In this document: one piece after another, positions 41,036 to 50,915 of the stretch
Layout: every line of letters starts with the position of its first letter
Position numbering within the stretch: position 1 is the first letter of the stretch
NCBI GenBank assembly: GCA_026122225.1
Contig: JANEZZ010003063.1
Span: forward strand, 434,001-498,000
Source of the DNA: Heloderma charlesbogerti
Lineage: Eukaryota; Chordata; Lepidosauria; Squamata; Helodermatidae
Length of the DNA: 64,000 nt
Direction: 5' to 3'
Translations under genes and position numbers: made by a program
The notes under the pieces: model-generated
Database searches by the model: none
The model's input: the letters and a program-made list of their open reading frames with translations, nothing else
Told to the model about the DNA's origin: nothing

Positions 41036-44000
41036 GTTGTTGTTCAGTCGTTCAGTCGTTCAGTCGTGTCCGACTCTTCGTGACCCCATGGACCATAGCA
41101 CGCCAGGCCTTCCTGTCCTGCGCTCTCTCCCAGAGCGTGCTCAAGTTCATATTCATTGCATCAGTGATGCTATCTAGCCATCTCATCCTCTGCCGTCCCA
41201 TTCTCCTTTTGCCTTCAATCTTTCCCAGCATCAGGGTCTGTTCCAGGGAGTTTTCTCTTTGCATTAGGTGGCCAAAATATTTGAGCTTCAGCTTCAGTAT
41301 CTGTCCTTCCAATGAGCACTCAGGGTTGATTTCCTTTAGGATTGACTGATCTGGACCTCCTTGCAGTCCAGGGGACTCGTAAGAGTCTTCTCCAGCACCA
41401 CAGTTCGAAAGCATCAATTCTTCAGTGCTCAGCCTTCCTTATAGTCCAGCTCTCACAGCCATACATTACTACTGGGAAAACCATAGCTTTGATTAGACGG
41501 ACCTTTGTCAGCAAGGTGATGTCTCTGCTTCTTACTAAGCTGTCTAGGTTTGCCATAGCTTTCCTCCCAAGGAGCAAGCGTCTTTTAATTTCATGGCTAC
41601 AGTCACCGTCTGCGGTGATCTTGGAGCCCAAGAAAATAAAATCTGTCACTGCTTCCATTTCTTCCCCTTCCATATGCCAGGAAGTGATGGGGCCAGATGC
41701 CATGATCTTAGTTTTTTGAATGTTGAGTTTCAAACCAGCTTTTGCACTCTCCACTTTCACCCTCAACAAGAGGCTCTTTAGATCCTCTTCGCTTTCTGCC
41801 ATTAGGGTGGTATCGTCTGCGTATCTGAGGTTGTTGATAATTCTCCCGGCAATCTTAATTCCGACCTGTGATTCATCCAACCCGGCGTTTCTCATGATGT
41901 ACTCTGCATATAAATTAAATAAGCAGGGCGACAATATACAGCCTTGTCGTACTCCTTTCCCAATTTTGAACCACTCGGTTGTTCCATGTCTGGTTCTTAC
42001 TGTTGCTTCTTGTCCCTCGTACAGGTTTCTCAGGAGACAGGTAAGGTGGTCTGGTACTCCCATCTCTTTAAGAATTTGCCACAGTTTGTTGTGATCCACA
42101 CAATCAAAGGCTTTAGCGTAGTCAATGAAGCAGAAATAGACGTTTTTCTGGAATTCTCTTGCTTTCTCCATGATCCAGCGAATGTTGGCGATTTGATCTC
42201 TAGTTCCTCTGCCTCTTCGAAACCCAGCTTGTACTTCCGATAGTTCTCGGTTCACATACTGCTGAAGCCTAGCTTGTAGGATTTTGAGCATAACCTTGCT
42301 GGCATGTGAAATGAGCGCAATTGTACAGTAGTTTGGACACTCTTTGGCATTGCCCTTCTTTGGAATTGGAATGTAAACTGACCTTTTCCATTCTTGTGGC
42401 CACTGTTGAGTGTTCCAAATTTGTTGGCATATTGAGTGCAGCACTTTAACAGCATCATCTTTTAGGACTTTAAATAGCTCAGCTGGAAGACTGTCATCTC
42501 CGCTAGCTTTGTTGTTAGTAATGCTTCCTAAGGCCCACTTGACTTCACTCTCTAGGATGTCAGGCTCAAGTTCAGTGACCGCACTGTCATGGCTATCAGG
42601 GACATTCAGATCTTTCCTGTATAGTTCTTCTGTGTATTCTTTCCACCTCTTCTTAATCTCATCTGCTTCTGTTAGGTCCCTGCCTTCTTTGTCCTTTATC
42701 ATGCCTGTCTTTGCACAAAACGTTCCCTTGAGATCTCCGATTTTCTTGAAGAGATCTCTAGTCTTTCCCATTCTGTTGTTTTCCTCGATTTCTTTGCATT
42801 CTTCAGTTAAGAAGGCCTTCTTGTCTCTCCTTGCTATTCTCTGGAACTCTGCATTCAGTTGGGTATATCTTCCCCTTTCTCCCTTGCTTTTCGCTTCCCT
42901 TCTTTCCTCAGCTACTTGTAATGCCTCATCACACAGCCACTTGGCTTTCTTGCATTTCTTTTTCTTTGGGATGGATTGAGTTGCTGCCTCCTGAACAATG
43001 TTACAGACCTCCATCCATAGTTCCTCAGGCACTCTGTCTATCAGGTCTAATCCCTGAAATCTATTCCTCACCTCCACTGTATATTCATAAGGGATATGAT
43101 TTAGGTCATACCTGAATGGTTTAGTGGTTTTCCCTTCGTTCTTCAATTTAAGCTGAAATTTTGCAAGAAGCAGCTCATGATCTGAGCCACAGTCAGCTCC
43201 AGGTCTTGTTTTTACTGACTGTATAGAGCTTCTCCATCTTTGGCTGCAAAGGACATAATTAATCTGATTTCGATATTGACCATCTGGTGATGTCCATGTG
43301 TAGAGTTGCCTCTTGTGCTGTTGGAAAACAGTGTTTGCTATGAGCAGCGTGTTCTCTTGGCAAAACTCTATTAGCCTTTGTCCTGCTTCATTTTGTACAC
43401 CAAGGCCATGCTTGCCTGTTATCCCGGTGATTTCTTGACTTCCTACTTTAGCATTCCAATCCCCTATGATGAAGAGGACATCTTTTTTTGGTGTTAGTTC
43501 TAGAAGGTGTTGTAGGTCTTCATAGAACTGATCAACCTCAGCTTCTTCGGCCTCAGTGGTTAGGGCATAGACTTGAATTACTGTGATGTTGAATGGTTTG
43601 CCTTGGATTCGTACTGAGATCATTCTATCATTTTTGAGATTGTACCCCAGTACTGCTTTTCCCACCCTTTTATTGACCATGAGTGCTACTCCATTTCTTC
43701 TACGGGATTCTTGCCCACAGTAGTAGATATGATGGTCACCTGAATTAAATTTGCCCATGCTTGTCCATTTTAGTTCGCTGATTCCCAAGATATCAATGTT
43801 CAGTCTTCCCGTCTCATGTTTGACCACCTTCAGCTTACCTTGATTCACTGATCTGACATTCCAGGTTCCTAAACAATATTGTTCTTTACAGCATCGGATT
43901 TTCTTTTCACCACCAGACACATCCACAGCTGAGTGTCCTTTCGGCTTTGGCCCAGCCGCTTCACTCTTTCTGGCGCTACTTGGAAATACCCTCTGCTCTT

Positions 44001-44265
44001 CCTCAGTAGTATATTGGATACCTTCCGACCTGAGGGGCTCATCTTCCGGCGTCATCTCTTTTAGCCTTGTGCTACGTTCCATTGGGTTTTCTTGGCAAGA
44101 ATACTGGAGTGGGTTGCCATTTCCTTCTCCAGTGGACCACATTTTGTCAGCACTCTCCGCCATGACCTGTCCGTCTTGGGTGGCCCTGCACGGCATAGCT
44201 TATGGCTTCACTGAGTTACACAAGCCCCTTCGCCACAACAAGGCAGTGATCCATGAAGGGGTAGA
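41036..44265 (-). mobile_element. Near full-length BovB (RTE) LINE
   Basis: The element includes 5' UTR-like sequence, an ORF from 44196 to 41422 (924 codons) and the (AAC)n 3' tail at 41036. The ORF carries an AP-endonuclease domain (LGTWNVRSVNQGKLKVV, IIGDWNAKVG, GSDHELLLAKF) and an RT domain (AGFRRGRGTRDQIANIRWIM, GVRQGCILSP, LRYADDTTLM). It stops at KAEH*, where the copy at 37001 reads through with CGA; here it is TGA. A further frame change lies near 41350. The C-terminal segment continues as a separate frame at 41417-41052. Typical BovB motifs such as GNGNPLQYSCQENPMERST are near the N-terminus. Confidence 0.95.
41422..44196 (-). pseudogene. BovB ORF2 (endonuclease-reverse transcriptase), one premature stop
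   Basis: The 924-codon open frame has all catalytic motifs seen by eye: endonuclease N and E/D-H motifs and RT YADD. It is closed early by a TGA at 41422-41424 that replaces an arginine codon of the sister copy, leaving off about 150 residues. Target-primed reverse transcription is the known role of RTE proteins. I count it as a recently dead copy, or a barely impaired one if the C-terminus is dispensable. Confidence 0.85.
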
Positions 44266-44738
44266 CTGTGGACCCAGGTTCAAATTCTGCTCAGCCCATG
44301 TTACATGACCTGTGGCAGGTCACTGCCTCCCAACCTCAATTTTCTGTGACAAAGCGTAGACTTTACAGACTCACCAGGACCAAAATACACTCAAAAGATA
44401 AGTAAATGTGCTCTTAACGTGCAGTTCCATCAATTTCCAGCTTAAAATATTTCCTGCTTAAAATTGTCCCACACTGATGGATCACATTAAGGTTTGATTA
44501 ATCTTCCTATTAAAGCTTACAGTCCTAATTAATATCCTATTATTTCTCAAGTCTGGACATCCAGCAATGGCAAACAATTTTGTTTCTGAAATGGCACTGT
44601 TGAGTTTACTGCTGGCTCAGCTCCAAAAGAGCAGGTAGCCTGCTGAGATGCTCAGAAAGTAATCCTGCTGATGGCTCAAAAGATGCAGCAGTTCCCAGAA
44701 TCCATTTGTTATTCCCCTGGGGATGTCTCTGTTCCTAG

Positions 44739-44846
44739 GACCACATGAGTCAAGCTGTTCAGGATCTAGCATTCACAGTGAAAGAGACCACATGCCTAGC
44801 CTCTGAACAACTGAATCTGGACGAATGTGACTTCAAGGAGGATGGG
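44739..44846 (+). CDS. Cathelin-domain exon 2 of a second cathelicidin locus
   Basis: A 108-nt, 36-codon phase-0 exon between ctctgttcctag| and |gtaagc, with no stop. It reads DHMSQAVQDLAFTVKETTCL and LDECDFKEDG, giving the two exon-2 cysteines and the FTVKETxC motif. It resembles snake cathelicidin precursors more than the gene at 8877. Exon 1 was not found in 33.5-44.7 kb; the 3.2-kb BovB lies directly upstream and may sit in intron 1. Exons 3 and 4 are not confidently found, so this is either a partial gene with distant exons or a decayed paralogue. The open frame and good splice sites argue for recent function. Confidence 0.75.
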
Positions 44847-46200
44847 GTAAGCTCTGCTTTTCTTCCTTTCTCCCTGACCCAGCCACAAAAGTGCAGCAGA
44901 ATAGTGGGAAACAGCTAGATCTGACACGGCACAATCTACCAGCAGAGCTAGGGTGGAGCTCGGACTGGACCGTGGTGATTTCCTAAAGTTTAAAATGCAA
45001 AACTACACATGCTCAGAGTTTGGGTGTTTTGTTTTTTAAATCAGGGTTAGCAAATAGTTTTGTTGTTCTAAGATATCAGGAATGTAGAAGCAGATTTAAA
45101 GCATAGAATGGTAGTTGGAGGAGTAGGGAGAAGATAAATATTAGTTGTGTGCTTCACAAGTGAAGTGATACACGTGACCATCTAAAGCCCCCTGCCCCCC
45201 AGCCCCCATAAGTCCAGGGCCTTGCCTAGCTGAACCACTGACTAGTGTGGTAAAGGTCCAAACTGGACTTGGAGGTCCGTGCCCAGCTGCCCTCCAATTA
45301 AGCTCTGGACACGCGGGTAAGATTCAACTCGAGTTTATTCGTGTACAACGAAGGCAGCTCTGTCAACCCAGAGGCAGCCCAGTTCCACTCACCAGTTACA
45401 TTTATAATCATAATGTGGCTAAATAAGTGACATCAGCCAAGCCTAGCGTGCATGTTTGCTCATTATCAATTAAACTTTTACTGGACCATCACCCCCGGCT
45501 TCTTCTCAGAGCCCTGCAACTTTTGCAAGGATGATGATTCTTAGGTCTGGGGTGAGTTGCTGTGGAGACAAGATAACTTATCTCTACTGTCCTAACAGTT
45601 TCTTCTTTTGTACGGAAGAAACAAAGACAACAGTTATAGGCTTTTGAGGAATCTACGACATTGGCACAAAAAAAAGCCGAGACAACATGGCCTTGCCTTA
45701 GTTATTTTCCACACTAGTGCATTCCTCCACTGAAAGTAGCACTCTTGCACTACTCCCATAAGTGAATTTGAGAGCCGGGCCTCCTTTGCGTCTTGTCACC
45801 GAGAAAGAGATAGAGTTGAGCCTCTTGATCAACTGCATTTTGAATATTGATTTGGTTTTGACTATTGCCATCTCAAGAATCTCCCAGGATAATCTGTCAA
45901 GGACCTTAAGGTGTCTATTCTTAAGCAAAGGAACTTCAAAGGCAGTTTCCGGTTTGAAATAGCTGAGTTACAATTCATCAAGAGATTCAGCTGTATCTCC
46001 TGTGGCTTGAATAGGGACCAAAGGTCCCTACATGTGTTAATCAGGCCACCAATGCAAGGATGTCTGGGTTATCATCCTAAAAAGTTTTGTGAATGGCCAC
46101 TATTAAGGTAATTATCTTTTGCATCTCAATTCCCTCTGACCTCACTGTTTAGAATCCCCTCCAACCCAGCCAGCATGTGTATATAAATTTGCCAACCCGA
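44847..46200. other. Sequence downstream of the cathelin exon, unassigned
   Basis: No convincing exon 3 is present. A segment at about 45218-45330 has two cysteine codons in an open frame, but lacks the C-S/T-G pattern and a proper acceptor. The rest is A/T-rich or resembles non-autonomous elements. Confidence 0.4.
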
Positions 46201-46204
46201 GGTT

Positions 46205-46310
46205 AACACTTCATGCGTCTGCTGAAGCGGACAATGTCCACAGAAACTTATGCCACAATAGTTTTGTTAGTCTTTAAGGTGCCATAAGATTCTTCATGGT
46301 TTTCACTACT
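46205..46310 (+). mobile_element. Penelope-like element end with degenerate hammerhead motif
   Basis: The string 'tctgctgaagcggac' with 'gtccacagaaacttatgcc' shows a stem-II-like pair (GGAC/GTCC) followed by GAAA, then 'gttagtctttaaggtgcc'. This arrangement matches hammerhead-ribozyme-bearing Penelope-like elements, with the CTGANGA core altered. Confidence 0.5.
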
Positions 46311-46745
46311 TAAATTATGCTTTGTTTTTATGAGAAATTAGGGGATTTCTTATTATTTTCACAATACATTCTTGTGCCATCTAAATCCAGAGTCTTTTGT
46401 TATCCCTGCTATGAATTCTGGCCAGAGGGCTTTATCAGACACAAAGGAATTGATGCCCTTTTGATAACAACTTCTGGACAGGGTACTTGCCGTGTTGCTA
46501 CCATGCAAGGCACCAGATTTGGGAATGTCAAGTAGGAACCCATCATGCTCCAGTGGGTTGCAGAATTCCAGCAGATATGTCTGGTGTAGAAGCTTATATT
46601 AAATTTTATACCCATTTGACTGGCATAGCTTCCCTCAAGGGATCCTGGGAACTGTGGTTCTGGGAGGAGGGTGGGCGTAATTTGCTTCCCTCCTAGAATG
46701 CCAATTCCCAGGGAAGAAGAGCTGGCATTTATACTGTAGACAAGC
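46311..46745 (+). repeat. Dispersed repeat, related to 48330-48690
   Basis: Shares 'gttaccatgcaaggcaccag'-type sequence, 'ttgcagaattccag' and 'tgggaactgtggttctggga' with 48330-48690, and its first part with about 47480-47640. No coding evidence. Confidence 0.55.
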
Positions 46746-47671
46746 ATACTGTAGTGATGCCCTTAGAATCTAGAACTGCAGAGCTGGAAGCATTTTTTAG
46801 AGTAGGGAAAATGTGGCATTTAATTATGAAAGCAAAAGAAAGCGTGGTTTCCTCTTTGCAATATTTGCACTATTATGCTATGTCACAGAGAAACACTCCT
46901 TAAGTAGTGCTCAGATCTCAATTCTGCAATGAAACCGAAAGTAGATACAGCAGATTAACAGCCTCGTGTAGAAAAGCTCTGTATCTCTCAGGAAACCTGA
47001 GGCAGAGACAAACAACAGAGGATGGTCACCCCACTTGGTTCTGGGTTTCTGGGAAGCATCTGGCTGCCCACTATGGGGAACAGGATGCTGGACTGGATGG
47101 GTCATTGGTCTGATCCAGCCGGGTGAGGACTGCAGACGCAATCCCAGAAAATACTGACCTAATTTCTCTATCCCTCCCTCGAGCGCATCCGTGTCCAGAG
47201 GGGTGCCACCCACACATTCCTAGGGCAAATCAGCAGAGGGTTTTGAAACGTTACCCTGGCAGTAGATCTGTGATTGCATATGGACATGCTACAGAAGTGT
47301 GGATTGCATGACAAGGTGGGGGTGCTGCTGCCCATGGAGACAAATGTCATCACGGCATCCACTGCACAGCTGCTGACGAAGCCTTTTTCTTTTAGCACCA
47401 TTGGATGGAAGACTCCACCCGGTGAAGGGCAGTCACAGTTGCCTTCTACTAAGCATCTTCTGCTTAATGTGGAGCGGGTTTTCAGAATCTCCCTTTCATT
47501 TCCTCCAGTTTCTTATCATCTTCACAATAAATCCTGTTGCTGGAATCCAGACTCTCTTCTTAGCCCTACCTCGAATGTTGCCTGGGGGTGGGGTCAGTGT
47601 TTGGAAACCTAAAAAGAAGCTCATGCCCTCGTGGTAACAACTTCCAGAGAATTCCAAAATCCATGTAGTGT

Positions 47672-47970
47672 AATACCTTTATTAGGCCAACTCAAAGATC
47701 ACACACAATCTCGAGACCTTTTCATCAGGCAAAATACTATAAAAGAACAACAGGTGTTGTGTGAGGGGGTGGGAGAAACGGAAGACTGACTGCATGTTCA
47801 AGACATGATGTCTGTATGGTCGGAGTCTTACGACAATGTGGTGGAGGAGGGTTTGCAGACATCCCAAACTGGACTCTGCCAGGTAATGTCAGGGGTTCAG
47901 GTTGTCTTGCCTGATGAAGAGATCTAGAGATCATTTTTGTGATCTTTGAGTTCGCGTAATAAATGTATGT
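47672..47970. mobile_element. Inverted pair of Penelope-type ends
   Basis: The left part contains 'attaggccaactcaaagatc' and 'ccttttcatcaggcaaaa', the reverse complement of the right part 'cttgcctgatgaagagatct' and 'gtgatctttgagttcgcgta'. Each carries CTGATGA, the hammerhead core, but the GAAA partner is lost. The head-to-head arrangement is seen directly; the family assignment is inference. Confidence 0.5.
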
Positions 47971-48324
47971 ATCACAGCTCCTTTATGCTTCACATATCTG
48001 ACCCTGTTCAATTTCCAGCTGATATGCAGCTGTACAGGACACCTGCCAACCAACCCTACCATACACTTAGGAGGTTCTTTCATTTCATCTGCATCTACGT
48101 TCTTGGATGTGGGAACTGTAGCTTTCATTTAATGGTAAAGGTTTCCAGCCTGTGCAGGCTCCAAGTGTGTTATTTCATGGCATGAGGACTAGATACATGC
48201 TTTTAAAATTTTGAAATGGAACCTAAAAAGTCAAGCATCCAGATTTATCTTCCATATCCCAGTTGCACATATTAAATAAATCATAATTAATTACCTTAGT
48301 GTTACGGAGGAGCTCTCTTTTGAA
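47971..48324 (+). repeat. 354-bp duplicated segment, copy A
   Basis: Appears identical to 49137-49490 at a constant offset of 1,166. It includes an acceptor-like 'gttcaatttccag' followed by LICSCTGHLPTNPTIHL, which weakly resembles the start of a cathelin exon 3 (see findings). Confidence 0.85.
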
Positions 48325-48329
48325 TAAAT

Positions 48330-48690
48330 GTATTAGATTATATGGATTTCAGAATTTTTCTCATGGCCAACAAGGCTGCCTTTATGGTATAACTTTTGGA
48401 GAGGTTACTTACCACGCTGTTACCATGCAAGGCACCAGATTTAACTATATCAAGTGGAAATCCAACACGCTCTATCAGGTCTCTGTTGCAGAATTCCAGG
48501 GGGTGTATCAAGCCTAGAAGCCTGTATCAAATATTATACCCGTTTGTCAGGCATGGCTTCCCCCAAGGCATCTTGGGTATTGTGGTTTTGGGAGGCGGGT
48601 GAGCATCGTCCACTAGAGAGCCCTGGTCCCCCCCTCTCCAATAACAATAGTTCTCGGAGAGAAGGTCTGGCCATTTAAGCGCATAGTGTA
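48330..48690 (+). repeat. Dispersed repeat, related to 46311-46745
   Basis: Shares the 'accatgcaaggcaccagatt' and 'cccaaggcatcttgggtatt' segments with the earlier copy, with roughly one change in five to seven bases by eye. Confidence 0.5.
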
Positions 48691-48739
48691 GCTACACCTG
48701 TAGAATCTACAACTGCAGAGCTAGAAACGGACTCAATGT

Positions 48740-48960
48740 GTGCTGCGCTGTAGCGGGCAGAGCGGTGGACTGGGAGTCGGGAGATCCGGGTTCTAGTCCC
48801 TACTCAGCCATGGAAGCTCACTGGGTGACTTTGGGCCAGTCACAGACTTCAGCCCAACCCACCTCACAGGTTTGTTGTTGCGAGGATAAAATGGAGGAGG
48901 ATTATGTACGCTGCCTTGGGTTCCTTAATGTAATAAAAATAAATAAATAAATAAATAAAT
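48740..48960 (+). mobile_element. Sauria-type tRNA-derived SINE
   Basis: Head with A-box-like 'gtagcgggcagagcggtgga' and B-box 'ggttctagtccc', then the body 'ctgggtgactttgggccagt', 'cagcccaacccacctcacag', 'ttgttgttgcgaggataaaa', and an (AAAT)n end. Body order matches the squamate Sauria SINE family. Confidence 0.85.
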
Positions 48961-49136
48961 GTTTCTTTCTCCCCACCTTCAACAACTATCCCCATCAGAC
49001 ATCTGTTTAAAAAACTTGAGAATTGGAGCTTCCAGGCAGCTTATTTTTAGCGTTTCATTTCTTTACAGTAAAATTGCCTCCTTTTGGGTACCAGAGTTCC
49101 TAGGTCTTGAAGAGAACAGGAGAGGTGTATTCCCCC

Positions 49137-49490
49137 ATCACAGCTCCTTTATGCTTCACATATCTGACCCTGTTCAATTTCCAGCTGATATGCAGCTGTA
49201 CAGGACACCTGCCAACCAACCCTACCATACACTTAGGAGGTTCTTTCATTTCATCTGCATCTACGTTCTTGGATGTGGGAACTGTAGCTTTCATTTAATG
49301 GTAAAGGTTTCCAGCCTGTGCAGGCTCCAAGTGTGTTATTTCATGGCATGAGGACTAGATACATGCTTTTAAAATTTTGAAATGGAACCTAAAAAGTCAA
49401 GCATCCAGATTTATCTTCCATATCCCAGTTGCACATATTAAATAAATCATAATTAATTACCTTAGTGTTACGGAGGAGCTCTCTTTTGAA
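49137..49490 (+). repeat. 354-bp duplicated segment, copy B
   Basis: Second copy of 47971-48324, separated by 812 bp that include the Sauria SINE. The breakpoints are 'ccatcacagctcc' on the left and 'ctcttttgaatgaac' on the right. Confidence 0.85.
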
Positions 49491-49865
49491 TGAACAGTAC
49501 TGACTCAGTTTTGAGACACAGCCAAAAAGCCAGGCATCTTCATCCCCAGCTTCAACAAAGGTGGGAGAAAGTCACAGAAATGGGCTGAGAGCAATCAGGT
49601 AAGACTAGATCAAGCAATTTCGTTTCTAATAGACTTCCTAAAATGCGTTCCCCAAAGGCAAAGATGGGGGTAAAAATTCAGCAAAATAGCATGAGTGATA
49701 TCTAGGAAGTTACCTGGTCAGATACCTGCAATGTGCTCCTATTGTTGCACTCCAGCCTTGACACCTGTCCTTAAGACAGTCATTAGCATGTAAGGTTATC
49801 TTTTGTTAAAAGAATAGAGATAGTAAGACTTTTGTTTCCAGCAAGTACAGCCCTCATCCCCAAGC

Positions 49866-50907
49866 TAGGGATGTACCTTTTCGACGGGGTGATTCACGGT
49901 GGGGGAGAGGCGCTCCGCACCTCCCCCCGAAATCCTAATCTGGCCAGCTCTGCTCCGTGGAGATTCCACGGAGCCACCGGCCAGGGCCATCCGCAGCCGG
50001 ACATCCAGCCACTAGGCAGCCTTCCGGGGAAAAAAAAACAGCATACGCGAATGGCGGCGGCTACAGCGGCCGCCATTTGCGTTCCCTTTTTTTCGCTGTT
50101 TTAGCCTACGTAAATATTTACGTAAGCTATTACGGCGAAAAAAAGGGGAATGCAAATAGCGTAGTGGGCACTATTTGCGTTCCTTTTCTTCCCGCCGTGT
50201 TAGCCTACATAAATATTTACGTAAGCTATTACAGCGAAAAAAAGGGGAACACAAATAGCGTAGTGAGTGCTATTTGCGTTCCTTTTTTCCCCACCGTTTT
50301 AGCCTACATAAATATTTACGTCAGCTATTACGGCGAAAAAAAGGGGAACGCAAATAGCGCCCACTATGCTATTTGCGTTCCCCTTTTGTCCGCCGTAATA
50401 GCTTACATAAATATTTATGTAGGCTAAAACAGTGGAAAAAAGGGAACGAAAATGGCAGCCTCCATAGCTACCGCCATTTGCGTACGCTGGTGTATGTTTT
50501 TTTAGCTTGCCGTGATAGGCTACGTAAGTATTTATGTAGCCTGTCACGGCAAAGGCAGCTATGCAAATGACGTGGTGGCCGCCATTTGCGTGGCTGCCTT
50601 TGCCATGATAGGCTACGTAAATACTTACATAGCCTATCATGGCAGCCTGGCCGGTTGCAAATGGTGGCTGCTATGGAGGCTGCCATTTGAGTCCGCAGCA
50701 GCCGGCCAAGAGACCAGCTGCCGCCGCTGGAGCCACCACCACTGGAACATCCGCCCCAGGTAAGCTTCGTCCCGAGGGGGATTCCACAGAGGGGTGGGAG
50801 ATGGGAGGCCGGGGGATGGGAGGCCGTTCCGCCATGGGTTTCGGGGGGCCGAATGCCAATGCATTCAGCCTCACTGAAATCCCTGGCAGAATTCTCCACC
50901 ATCCCTA
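49866..50907 (-). mobile_element. hAT-like element with palindromic module array (copy 2)
   Basis: Inverted relative to 32115-33022. Termini TAGGGATGT and CCATCCCTA are flanked by a perfect 8-bp duplication CCCCAAGC (49858-49865 and 50908-50915). It carries at least six modules centred on palindromes of the 'ctacgtaaatatttacgtag' type. The first four start at 50102, 50201, 50300 and 50399, an exact 99-bp spacing; two diverged ones follow near 50516 and 50609. Copy 1 has fewer modules, so the array expands or contracts. No transposase frame. Confidence 0.85.
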
Positions 50908-50915
50908 CCCCAAGC

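Noticed and set aside
33499..44738. Exon 1 of the second cathelicidin
   Set aside because: I scanned for a signal peptide followed by a YN-containing helix and an FRLLE-type end before a GT donor on the plus strand and found none.
45218..45335. Two-cysteine open frame downstream of the orphan cathelin exon as its exon 3
   Set aside because: No C-S/T-G start, no good acceptor in phase 0, and a composition unlike the family.
50102..50430. Regularly spaced palindromic repeats that look like a CRISPR array
   Set aside because: The units are whole 99-bp near-identical modules without unique spacers, sit inside a TIR/TSD-bounded hAT-like element, and the genome is a vertebrate.
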